9,885 bases of DNA from Clostridia bacterium (GCA_017466495.1 JAFTUB010000181.1:1-9885), one strand, 5' to 3'; positions 1-5,729 are shown, counted from the stretch's first letter. Made by a program: numbers and translations. Notes: generated by a model from the sequence alone, not told the origin.

Positions 1-104
1 GAGGAATATTTCGGAACGGCATAAATTGAGCTTCAAATTATCGCCAACGGTACACGCCGTTCCCCATCGTCCGCGAAAACTTTCGACGAAACACGGGATG
101 AAGG
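1..104. other. Downstream flank of ldh, no gene seen
   Basis: This short stretch after the ldh stop holds no convincing coding region. It contains an 8-base inverted repeat (GGAACGGC at 13-20, GCCGTTCC at 56-63) and a smaller overlapping hairpin (AACGG 46-50, CCGTT 57-61). Neither is followed by a T-run in the ldh direction, so no intrinsic terminator can be claimed and the ldh transcript may run past the left edge of the window. Confidence 0.4.
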
Positions 105-1064
105 TTATACGCGTTCCAGAACACCGAGCCGGGCGATGACATCCTTGAGCTTGGCGGCGGAGGCTTGCAGGTTTCGGCTTTCCTCCTCGTTGAGGGGAAT
201 TTCCAGCACCTCCCGCACGCCGTCACGGCCGACGATGGCGGGCAACCCCATGCAGACATCGGACAATCCGTAATGGCCGTTGACCAGGGTGGACACGGGA
301 AGCACAGAGTTCTCATCCCGCACAATGGAAGCGGCAATGCGGGTAACGGCCAAGGCGATGGCATAGTAGGTCGCGCCCTTGGCCTCGATGATGTGATAGG
401 CGCTGTCCCGCACCTCCTCAAAGAGGGGGCGCAAAATCTCGGTCTCCCCGCCGCAGGTGGCGCAGATGTCACAGAAATGATTCAGGTCGATGCCGGAAAC
501 ATTGGCCGAGCTCCAGACGGGCAGCTCGCTGTCCCCGTGTTCGCCGATGATAAAGGTGTGCACATTGCGGCTGTCCACGCCGAGCTCCCGTCCCACCAAA
601 TGCTTGAGACGCGCCGTATCCAACACAGTCCCCGAACCGATGACACGGTTGGGGGGATATCCCGAGATGCGGAGGGTAATATAGGTGAGAACATCCACGG
701 GATTGGTGACCACCAGCAGGATGGCATCCCGTGTGTACTGCATGATCTGCCCCACAATGTCACGGAAGATCTCGGCGTTACGATGTGCCAGGTCGATCCG
801 GGTTTCACCCGGCCGCTGCCCCGCCCCGGCGGTGATGATAATCAGCGCCGCATCACGCAGGTCGCTGTAATCCCCGGCATAGATCTGCCTGGGGGCGAGG
901 AAAGGCAGGCAGTGCATCAGATCCATGGCCTCTCCCACCGCCTTTTTGTGATTCACATCAAGCAGAACCATCTCGGAGAAGAGCCCGCTCTGCATCAGCG
1001 AAAATGCGGTAGTTGCCCCCACATAGCCGCAGCCGATGACCGCGCATTTTTGAATATTGAACAT
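105..1064 (-). CDS. ldh: L-lactate dehydrogenase
   Basis: Cytoplasmic enzyme that reduces pyruvate to L-lactate with NADH, regenerating NAD+ in fermentation. The 319-residue protein has the usual LDH/MDH-fold length. Visible motifs: the Rossmann loop GCGYVG (11-16), Asp36 for NAD ribose, the substrate loop GQRPGETR (82-89), TNPVD (120-124), Asp149 with Arg152, and the catalytic IGEHGDSE with His176. Gln83 in the substrate loop is the residue expected for lactate rather than malate dehydrogenase, where Arg is usual. The ATG at 1064 is chosen over upstream in-frame codons because it follows an AGGGGG Shine-Dalgarno by a few bases and begins the Rossmann strand directly. The upstream extension would cross the leader terminator hairpin. 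The gene has its own promoter overlapping the end of the preceding gene. Function is well supported; the exact allosteric type cannot be told. Confidence 0.95.
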   Translation of the reverse strand: MFNIQKCAVIGCGYVGATTAFSLMQSGLFSEMVLLDVNHKKAVGEAMDLMHCLPFLAPRQIYAGDYSDLRDAALIIITAGAGQRPGETRIDLAHRNAEIFRDIVGQIMQYTRDAILLVVTNPVDVLTYITLRISGYPPNRVIGSGTVLDTARLKHLVGRELGVDSRNVHTFIIGEHGDSELPVWSSANVSGIDLNHFCDICATCGGETEILRPLFEEVRDSAYHIIEAKGATYYAIALAVTRIAASIVRDENSVLPVSTLVNGHYGLSDVCMGLPAIVGRDGVREVLEIPLNEEESRNLQASAAKLKDVIARLGVLERV

Positions 1065-1076
1065 AATTACCCCCTG

Positions 1077-1110
1077 AAAAAACGCCTCCCGCAGCCATAC
1101 GGGAGGCGTT
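1077..1110 (-). terminator. Intrinsic terminator in the ldh leader
   Basis: On the minus strand an 11-bp perfect stem (AACGCCTCCCG / CGGGAGGCGTT, arms 1100-1110 and 1081-1091, 8-nt loop) runs into six T at 1082-1077. It ends the transcript of the glycosylase gene upstream. It also lies downstream of the ldh promoter and only a few bases before the ldh Shine-Dalgarno, so it sits inside the ldh mRNA leader and could act as an attenuator. Confidence 0.85.
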
Positions 1111-1116
1111 GGTTTA

Positions 1117-1136
1117 TGTATAGGGTTACCCTTACA
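1117..1136. promoter_or_regulatory. Imperfect dyad at the ldh transcription start
   Basis: The outer arms TGTA and TACA and the inner arms AGGG and CCCT form a dyad around TTA, with one unpaired T in the left arm. It begins at about +1 of the predicted ldh transcript. It could be a repressor operator or a short RNA hairpin ahead of the leader terminator. It does not match the Rex box or the cre site well, so no regulator is named. Confidence 0.35.
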
Positions 1137-1143
1137 GGGAGAA

Positions 1144-1173
1144 ATTATACCTGCGCTCAATCAGCGAAGTCAA
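1144..1173 (-). promoter_or_regulatory. SigA-type promoter for ldh
   Basis: The minus strand reads TTGACT (1173-1168), an 18-base spacer, then a perfect TATAAT (1149-1144). The -35 box lies in the last codons of the AlkZ-like gene and the -10 box starts 8 bases after its TGA stop. Predicted start is near 1137, giving a leader of about 72 nt that contains a dyad and a terminator hairpin. Confidence 0.75.
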
Positions 1174-2209
1174 GGCGGTGCAAGTTGGGATAATCCTGCT
1201 GTACAACATCGCTACTGGCACATTTGGCAGTTCCGTCAAGAGATTCAAAAGATTCAACGGTAATTCGCTTTCCTTTGTGTCGCCATCGCCCCACAACGCG
1301 GCCGTCCAGCAAAATTGGCGGCATCACGATCCCCGCCAGGTTGAAGATTCCCCGCAGGTATTCAGAGGGAAGAAAAATGTTGTCCTCCTTGCGGTAGCCA
1401 AGCATCAGAGGATCAAAGCCCGCCAACAGCAGACAGTGCGGAATATCAGCACAATCGGCAGGCAGCGCACCAAGATAGAAACATTCGCTGCCTTCAACCG
1501 TAACACACGTCACGGGCAGAGTCTGCAGGATCCCCTTAATCTTCGTCTGCGCCCAGCCAAAGAAGTAAGCAGCATCCCGAAGTGTGGCCGGCCCATAGTG
1601 GGTAAAATAACGACACACCATCTCCCGCTCGGCATCTGCCGTATCCATGGGAGTAAAGGGCGGGCAGAGCGCAAATGCTTTCTTTTCTTGCACAACATAA
1701 TTGAGAAATCCTCGCTCACACAGTTCACGCATTCCTCCGCCCCACTGGTCAAAGAAACAGTCCAACTCATCCTGCGTCATACCATGGGCGGCGCAGACAG
1801 TTTTCAGCGTTTCACGCTCACGAATACCTTCTGCCACCTGCCGGACAATAAATTCTGCCCAACGGCGATACTGCTCGCAGGTCAGAATCGGCTCCCCCGA
1901 GCTGTAACGACAATAATTGGAAAAATCCATGCTTCGGTAACGGGCAGAACCATGTTTGAACAGCGGAAGATCGTCGGCAGCGAAAATATGTACCGTTCCG
2001 CGGACAGTCCAGTTTTTGACCAGTCCTTCCCCGAAATTTTCCTCGGTGATCGGCTCGGCACAGCGGATGGCCAGCGCGTGCCGAGCATTGACCATAAACT
2101 GAGCCTGCAAGCCGCATAGATCACGAACAACACTCAGGCGGTCGACAGGATGAGTCAAGTGCTGGCGATGAAGCAGAATTTGTCTGCGCTCCCCGGTGGT
2201 CATTATCAT
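1157..2209 (-). CDS. AlkZ-like DNA glycosylase (HTH_42, winged-helix family)
   Basis: The 350-residue protein resembles the HTH_42 superfamily, which holds AlkZ (unhooks DNA interstrand crosslinks, self-resistance to azinomycin B) and YcaQ/AlkX (repairs alkylated bases and crosslinks). What is seen: GLQAQ with Gln35-Ala-Gln37, fitting the catalytic Q-hydrophobic-Q motif of the AlkZ type rather than the Q-x-D of YcaQ; VRGTVHIF (69-76), like the conserved RGT-H segment; and a C-terminal LDGRVVGRW stretch typical of the family's barrel-like end. Start: the first ATG after the glpK stop; GGAAGGAG in the end of glpK precedes it by about 11 bases, with a second ATG two codons later as an alternative. 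The gap to glpK is 5 nt, indicating a shared transcript and possible translational coupling. No natural-product genes are nearby, so a general repair role is more likely than self-resistance. Substrate is inferred only. Confidence 0.78.
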   Translation of the reverse strand: MIMTTGERRQILLHRQHLTHPVDRLSVVRDLCGLQAQFMVNARHALAIRCAEPITEENFGEGLVKNWTVRGTVHIFAADDLPLFKHGSARYRSMDFSNYCRYSSGEPILTCEQYRRWAEFIVRQVAEGIRERETLKTVCAAHGMTQDELDCFFDQWGGGMRELCERGFLNYVVQEKKAFALCPPFTPMDTADAEREMVCRYFTHYGPATLRDAAYFFGWAQTKIKGILQTLPVTCVTVEGSECFYLGALPADCADIPHCLLLAGFDPLMLGYRKEDNIFLPSEYLRGIFNLAGIVMPPILLDGRVVGRWRHKGKRITVESFESLDGTAKCASSDVVQQDYPNLHRLDFAD

Positions 2210-2214
2210 GGGGG

Positions 2215-3705
2215 TTACGGCTCCTTCCAGCCGAGGGTGCGGCTGACGGCTCTTGCCCAGCCCTGCTTGCGCTCTGCCCGCTCTTCTGCCGTAATGGCGG
2301 CGGTAAAGGTTCGATCGGCGCGCCAAATGCCCTTGATCTCATCCAGCGAAGCGTAGCAGCCCACCGCAAGGCCGGCCAGGAGTGCCGCGCCGAGGGCTGT
2401 GGTTTCAATGCAGGCGGGACGGACCAGCTCTGCGCCCAGCAGGTCCGCCTGGAACTGCAGGAGAAGATTGTTGGCCGATGCGCCTCCGTCCACCTTCAGC
2501 GAGCCCAGCTTGATCCCCGACTTTTCCATGGAGGCGATGACATCCGCGGTCTGATAAGCCATGGATTCCAGGGCAGCGCGGATGAGGTGATATTTGGTGG
2601 TGGCACGGGTCAGACCAAAGATGCTTCCTCTTGCGTAGGGATCCCAGTAAGGTGCCCCGAGCCCCACAAAAGCGGGGACCAAATATACCCCGCCGCTGTC
2701 GGGAACCTTGCTTGCCATGTATTCGCTGTCTGCGGCCGACTCCAGCAAGCGGAGCCCGTCACGCAGCCACTGAATGGCGGCGCCGCAGATGAAGACCGAG
2801 CCCTCCAGCACATAGTTGACCTTGTCGCCAATGCCCCAGGCAATGGTGGTCAGCAGGCCGTCGTCGGAGGTGACTGCCGTCTCCCCCGTATTCATCAGGA
2901 GGAAACCGCCGGTGCCGTAGGTGTTCTTTACGTCCCCCGCCGAGAAGCAGCACTGCCCGAAAAGGGCCGCCTGCTGGTCGCCTGCCACGCCGGCAATGGG
3001 GATGGGGCTGCCGAAGACAGACGCAGCGGTATCACCAAACACCCCCGAAGAGGGGCAGACCCGGGGCATCATGGCCCGGGGAATATCGAACAGCGCCAGC
3101 AGCTCTTCGTCCCACTCCAAAGTATGGATATTAAAGAGCATGGTCCGTGCGGCGTTGGAGTAATCGGTGGCGTGAATCTTCCCGCCGGAGAGGTTGTACA
3201 TCAGCCAAGTGTCGATGGTACCGAAGAGCAGTTCGCCCCGCTCGGCACGCTCCCGCGCGCCCTCGGTATGGTCGAGGAGCCATTTCACCTTGGTGGCCGA
3301 GAAATAGGCATCGATGAGCAGGCCGGTTTTGGCACGGATCATCTCTCCGTACCCCTCGGCCTTAAGGCGGTCGCATTCGGCGGCGGTACGGCGGCACTGC
3401 CAGACAATGGCATTGGCGATGGGTATGCCTGTTTTTTTGTCCCACACCACCGTGGTTTCCCGCTGATTGGTGATACCGATGGCAGCGACATCAGCCGCTG
3501 TTGCACCGATCCTGCGCAGGGCATCCTGGGCAACCGATGCCTGGGTCGACCAGATCTCGGCGGCATCATGCTCCACCCAGCCCTCACGGGGGTAGATCTG
3601 ACGGAACTCCTTCTGCACCATAGAGCAGATATTTCCGGCCGTATCAAAGAGAATACAGCGGGAGGAAGTGGTGCCCTGGTCCAGGGCCATAAGATATTTC
3701 GACAT
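2215..3705 (-). CDS. glpK: Glycerol kinase
   Basis: Phosphorylates glycerol with ATP to sn-glycerol-3-phosphate in the cytoplasm, feeding glycolysis and phospholipid synthesis. At 496 residues it has normal length. FGGY-family N domain (about 1-250): ALDQGTTSSR (7-16), ITNQRET (78-84), TIDTWL (163-168), GDQQAALFGQ with the presumed catalytic base Asp243. C domain: TYGTGGFLL, GLGAPYWDP and VDGGASANN. The ATG at 3705 is preferred over the ATG at 3714 because AAAGGA ends 8 bases before the former but directly abuts the latter. The segment before GSPIPIAG (about 224-234) is one residue shorter than in PTS-regulated Firmicute enzymes and has no His, so activation by phospho-HPr is doubtful. No glpF or glpD is in the window. 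The AlkZ-like gene follows after 5 nt. Confidence 0.96.
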   Translation of the reverse strand: MSKYLMALDQGTTSSRCILFDTAGNICSMVQKEFRQIYPREGWVEHDAAEIWSTQASVAQDALRRIGATAADVAAIGITNQRETTVVWDKKTGIPIANAIVWQCRRTAAECDRLKAEGYGEMIRAKTGLLIDAYFSATKVKWLLDHTEGARERAERGELLFGTIDTWLMYNLSGGKIHATDYSNAARTMLFNIHTLEWDEELLALFDIPRAMMPRVCPSSGVFGDTAASVFGSPIPIAGVAGDQQAALFGQCCFSAGDVKNTYGTGGFLLMNTGETAVTSDDGLLTTIAWGIGDKVNYVLEGSVFICGAAIQWLRDGLRLLESAADSEYMASKVPDSGGVYLVPAFVGLGAPYWDPYARGSIFGLTRATTKYHLIRAALESMAYQTADVIASMEKSGIKLGSLKVDGGASANNLLLQFQADLLGAELVRPACIETTALGAALLAGLAVGCYASLDEIKGIWRADRTFTAAITAEERAERKQGWARAVSRTLGWKEP

Positions 3706-3713
3706 ATGGATCA

Positions 3714-3719
3714 TCCTTT
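3714..3719 (-). promoter_or_regulatory. Shine-Dalgarno that sets the glpK start
   Basis: Minus-strand AAAGGA lies 8 bases before ATG 3705 and overlaps ATG 3714, so it supports the shorter protein starting MSKYLMALDQ. Confidence 0.65.
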
Positions 3720-3747
3720 CCCAATCATTCGGCGTTGGTCTCTATGT

Positions 3748-4563
3748 TTATTCTATCACATTTCCGGCCGTCTTGTCTACCCCTTGGGGCGAAAACTGTG
3801 CCAGATACTGCCGTGCGTAGGTCTCTGCCTTACCCTGCAGGCCAAGGCGTGCAATGATGCCATCGGTATCGCTGACCGCACGCATCCTATCCAGCAGAAG
3901 CGCGCAGATGTTGTGATCCTCCAGCTCATCTCCCGCGCACTGTGCAAACCATTCGGCCGGCACGCCGCGGCAAATGAGATTTTCGGTGTGCAGGGCCTGC
4001 AGATAATCCTGCAGATACAGGATCCCGCCCGCCTGCGTCAGGGGCAAGCAGGGCAGATATGCCGGGATCCAATCCAGCCTGTGCGCGGCAAATCGGCTGT
4101 CATAGCTGTGAAAGAAAGCGCGATCTGCGTGCTGAGAGGCAAATTGATAGGGCGCGTGCTCCACGGGAAGCAGCGATGCGCGCAAAATCGGCATAAACCG
4201 AGCCACTGCGCGGATCTTACGGTCGAGGACCCCCCGCCCCGCCAGGAAAATCTCCTTCAGCGGATCACGCTTCAGCCTCTCCACCGCATCGTCAGGCTCC
4301 ATGGGCATCAGCGCAAGTCCTGTCACATAGCACACCGATGCATGAAGCATCTCCACCTGATCCCCCGGCAGAGAAGAGCTGCTCCTCTGGGTAAAAGCGG
4401 TAGCCTCAGCGGCAATCAAAAGCAAAAACTGCTCGGCAATGCGGGACAGGTCGCGCTGATCCATCAGTTCACGGGAGGATGCCGCCCAAAGCAAAGTGCG
4501 GAGATAGTCCTCCTCCTTGAGCCAGGCGGGATTGATAACAGAAGAACGAATCAGCTCAGACAT
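3748..4563 (-). CDS. DUF6179-like protein of unknown function
   Basis: A 271-residue protein without a known activity. It recalls the DUF6179 family of Clostridia: an S-rich segment TQRSSSSLPGDQVEML (about 67-82) leading into a helical region, a FFHSYDSRFAAH segment near the middle, and ILYLQDYLQALHTENLICR (about 190-208). I am recalling these family features, not checking them; full-length members may be longer, so this could be a short form. No signal peptide, membrane segment or cysteine cluster is visible, so it is probably cytoplasmic. Start: ATG 4563 follows AAGGAG by 7 bases; the in-frame ATG 4590 lies inside the upstream gene and has no such site. Only 13 nt separate it from the DUF6323-like gene, so the two are almost certainly one transcript. 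glpK lies downstream. Confidence 0.62.
   Translation of the reverse strand: MSELIRSSVINPAWLKEEDYLRTLLWAASSRELMDQRDLSRIAEQFLLLIAAEATAFTQRSSSSLPGDQVEMLHASVCYVTGLALMPMEPDDAVERLKRDPLKEIFLAGRGVLDRKIRAVARFMPILRASLLPVEHAPYQFASQHADRAFFHSYDSRFAAHRLDWIPAYLPCLPLTQAGGILYLQDYLQALHTENLICRGVPAEWFAQCAGDELEDHNICALLLDRMRAVSDTDGIIARLGLQGKAETYARQYLAQFSPQGVDKTAGNVIE
3750..3779 (-). promoter_or_regulatory. Probable glpK promoter inside the upstream gene
   Basis: Minus-strand TAGACA (3779-3774), an 18-base spacer ending in TGA (an extended -10 element) and TAGAAT (3755-3750). Each box matches the SigA consensus at five of six positions. The whole element lies within the last ten codons and stop of the DUF6179-like gene. 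No terminator separates the two genes, so glpK may be read both from here and by readthrough. No clear cre site was found. Confidence 0.5.
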
Positions 4564-4576
4564 GGCATATCTCCTT

Positions 4577-5206
4577 TCAATCGTGATCAAGAATATGGGA
4601 TATCAGGGAGGTATCCTCCCCTTCCGTATTCCAAAGCAGTTCCTCGGGACGGGCATCCAGCCATCCGTCGGCATCCAGTCCCATAAACAGCAGGGTGCGG
4701 CGGTCGGGTTCGTCGGCATCCAGCCCATGGTGCAGACGGTCGGCCATCCCCAACAGCAGATCAGCCAGGCAGTCCAGCGATCCCCGGGCGGGGTAGTCAA
4801 ACCATCGCCGCATCCGGGCGATCAGAGCATCGTCCGCCATGGCATAGACATTCTTCCCTCGCACACAGGCAGGATCGAAGCTGTTCTTGGCCTCGTAAAA
4901 GAGCAGAATCAACTCGCCCAAAAGAGAAGCCCACTCCCCGGGGGAAACATAGGGAGAGTCACAGAAGGCCCGGGCAAACTTGGCAGGCAGCTCCCCCGAA
5001 AAATCCACCCGCCCCGTATCGGCCAGCGCTTCCCGCCGTGCCAGCACCACCGCGGCCACCTCCTCATGGGTCAGTGTCAGACCGTACCGGACGGTCTCAC
5101 GGTTAACCTCCTGCAGGCTCTCCGCAGCGGTTTGTGCGAAAAGTCCGCCCAATTCCCGTACAGAGGGGAGAAAATGTGAATTATTTGTAAACAATTCGTC
5201 CTTCAC
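4577..5206 (-). CDS. DUF6323-like protein of unknown function
   Basis: A 209-residue protein with no enzymatic motif that I recognise. It resembles DUF6323 proteins of Clostridia through RYGLTLTHEEVAAVV (about 40-54), an ALADTGRVDF segment, RAFCDSPYVS (about 81-90) and ELILLFYEAKNSFD (about 98-111), followed by a region like the usual end of the family. The last 45 or so residues, rich in Asp and Leu with a repeated LDAD, look like an added tail. Start: GTG 5206 follows a strong GAGGAGG by 9 bases; an upstream in-frame ATG at 5263 would add 19 residues but lacks a good ribosome site. It is transcribed from a perfect-consensus promoter at 5283-5311 together with the DUF6179-like gene. Membership is recalled rather than searched. 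Confidence 0.65.
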   Translation of the reverse strand: MKDELFTNNSHFLPSVRELGGLFAQTAAESLQEVNRETVRYGLTLTHEEVAAVVLARREALADTGRVDFSGELPAKFARAFCDSPYVSPGEWASLLGELILLFYEAKNSFDPACVRGKNVYAMADDALIARMRRWFDYPARGSLDCLADLLLGMADRLHHGLDADEPDRRTLLFMGLDADGWLDARPEELLWNTEGEDTSLISHILDHD

Positions 5207-5207
5207 C

Positions 5208-5236
5208 TTGACATTCCTCCTCAATTGTGGTATAAT
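5208..5236 (+). promoter_or_regulatory. Perfect SigA promoter for the pyrophosphatase-like gene
   Basis: TTGACA (5208-5213), a 17-base spacer and TATAAT (5231-5236), with TGG just before the -10 box giving an extended -10. Predicted start is near 5243, leaving a leader of about 114 nt. The promoter covers the ribosome site of the divergent DUF6323-like gene and begins 2 bases from its GTG start codon. Confidence 0.85.
5216..5222 (-). promoter_or_regulatory. Shine-Dalgarno that sets the DUF6323-like GTG start
   Basis: Minus-strand GAGGAGG lies 9 bases before GTG 5206. It decides the start in favour of this GTG and lies within the spacer of the plus-strand promoter at 5208-5236. Confidence 0.7.
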
Positions 5237-5282
5237 GATATTGAAAATGGGGTATTGTTTCATATTTCTTTACTCGTTTTTT

Positions 5283-5311
5283 ATTATACACGATTATTCC
5301 CGTCCTGTCAA
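5283..5311 (-). promoter_or_regulatory. Perfect SigA promoter for the DUF6323-like operon
   Basis: The minus strand reads TTGACA (5311-5306), a 17-base spacer and TATAAT (5288-5283). Predicted start is near 5276, giving a leader of about 70 nt. It points towards the plus-strand promoter at 5208-5236, so the two predicted transcripts overlap head-on for roughly 33 nt at their 5' ends. Confidence 0.85.
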
Positions 5312-5325
5312 GAGGATTCGGGAAT
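5296..5325 (+). other. Leader hairpin before the pyrophosphatase-like gene
   Basis: ATTCCCG (5296-5302) pairs with CGGGAAT (5319-5325), and TCCT (5303-5306) with AGGA (5313-5316), leaving a 6-nt loop and a TT bulge. The stem is followed by TTCTTATT, a weak terminator-like tail. It lies in the predicted mRNA leader and overlaps the -35 box of the opposing promoter. Role unknown. Confidence 0.35.
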
Positions 5326-5340
5326 TTCTTATTCGATGCA

Positions 5341-5349
5341 GGAAGGGAG
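5341..5349 (+). promoter_or_regulatory. Shine-Dalgarno that sets the GTG start of the pyrophosphatase-like gene
   Basis: GGAAGGGAG ends 7 bases before GTG 5357. The alternative in-frame ATG at 5336 has no comparable site and lies upstream of this one. Confidence 0.65.
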
Positions 5350-5356
5350 TTCAACT

Positions 5357-5689
5357 GTGTATAAGCTGCATGATACGGTCACAGTTACCATCGATCGTCC
5401 AATGGGCAGTGCTCACCCCGAGTACCCCGAGCTGATCTATCCTGTTAATTACGGCTATGTGGAGGGCATCCCCACCTCCAACAAAAAAGAACAGGATGCC
5501 TACATTCTCGGTGTTGATCTTCCCCTGCCCCGCTTCACCGGAGAGTTGATCGCTATCCTTCACCGCGCCGATGACTGCGAAGAAAAGTGGGTGGTCGCCC
5601 CGGCCGGTCTGTGCTTCACCCCCGAAGAGATCCTGACAGCAGTAAGCTTTCAGGAACACTTTTTTCATACAACCGTCATGACTGACTGA
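5357..5689 (+). CDS. Half-size inorganic pyrophosphatase-like protein
   Basis: A 110-residue cytoplasmic protein that resembles a short Firmicute family usually annotated as inorganic pyrophosphatase (PPi to two phosphates). Recognisable parts: TIDRPMGSAHPEYPELIYPV (11-30), NYGYVEG (31-37), QDAYILGVD (46-54), ILHRADDCEEKWVVAP (67-82) and a C-terminal EEILTAVSFQEHFF. Soluble family I enzymes are about 175 residues, so this is a compact form. In the region equivalent to the classical D-G-D-P-x-D metal-binding loop the sequence is NKKEQD (42-47): the last Asp is kept, but the first two acidic positions are Asn and Lys. Activity is therefore uncertain. The GTG start is chosen from the ribosome site. 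It is a single-gene unit with its own perfect promoter and a strong terminator. Confidence 0.75.
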   Translation: MYKLHDTVTVTIDRPMGSAHPEYPELIYPVNYGYVEGIPTSNKKEQDAYILGVDLPLPRFTGELIAILHRADDCEEKWVVAPAGLCFTPEEILTAVSFQEHFFHTTVMTD

Positions 5690-5727
5690 TCGAGGGTCTG
5701 CCGCAGAAGCGGCAGACCTTCGATTTT
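5689..5727 (+). terminator. Intrinsic terminator after the pyrophosphatase-like gene
   Basis: A 16-bp stem with one G-U pair (ATCGAGGGTCTGCCGC at 5689-5704, GCGGCAGACCTTCGAT at 5709-5724), an AGAA loop and TTTT at 5724-5727. It starts at the last base of the stop codon and separates the gene from the next promoter, which begins only 3 bases later. Confidence 0.88.
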
Positions 5728-5729
5728 CC

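Noticed and set aside
81..91. Palindrome TTTCGACGAAA downstream of ldh as an operator or terminator
   Set aside because: As RNA the loop would be a single base, there is no T-run, and nothing nearby needs an operator.
1077..1136. T-box or other known riboswitch in the ldh leader
   Set aside because: The leader is only about 72 nt, lacks a T-box sequence and any recognisable aptamer core, and no antiterminator pairing was found.
165..1193. Plus-strand open frame of 342 codons antisense to ldh
   Set aside because: Mirror of the ldh codons with no recognisable domain; it runs through the ldh leader terminator and promoter.
1178..2119. Plus-strand open frame of 313 codons antisense to the AlkZ-like gene
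   Set aside because: No motif or ribosome site; fully inside the complement of a gene with conserved family motifs.
2587..4686. Plus-strand open frame of 699 codons antisense to glpK and the DUF6179-like gene
   Set aside because: It is the complement of two well-supported genes, shows no family motif, is rich in Gly/His/Arg/Pro as expected from an antisense frame, and has no ribosome site or promoter of its own. Long antisense frames are common in GC-rich genes.
5204..5263. Longer N-terminus for the DUF6323-like protein from ATG 5263
   Set aside because: The ATG is about 13 bases from the predicted start with only a weak purine stretch, while GTG 5206 has GAGGAGG at good spacing. Kept only as an alternative.
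5249..5435. Possible 61-codon leader peptide before the pyrophosphatase-like gene, with a hydrophobic N-terminus
   Set aside because: Its ATG lies about 6 bases after the predicted transcription start with no room for a Shine-Dalgarno, and it runs into the downstream gene in another frame.
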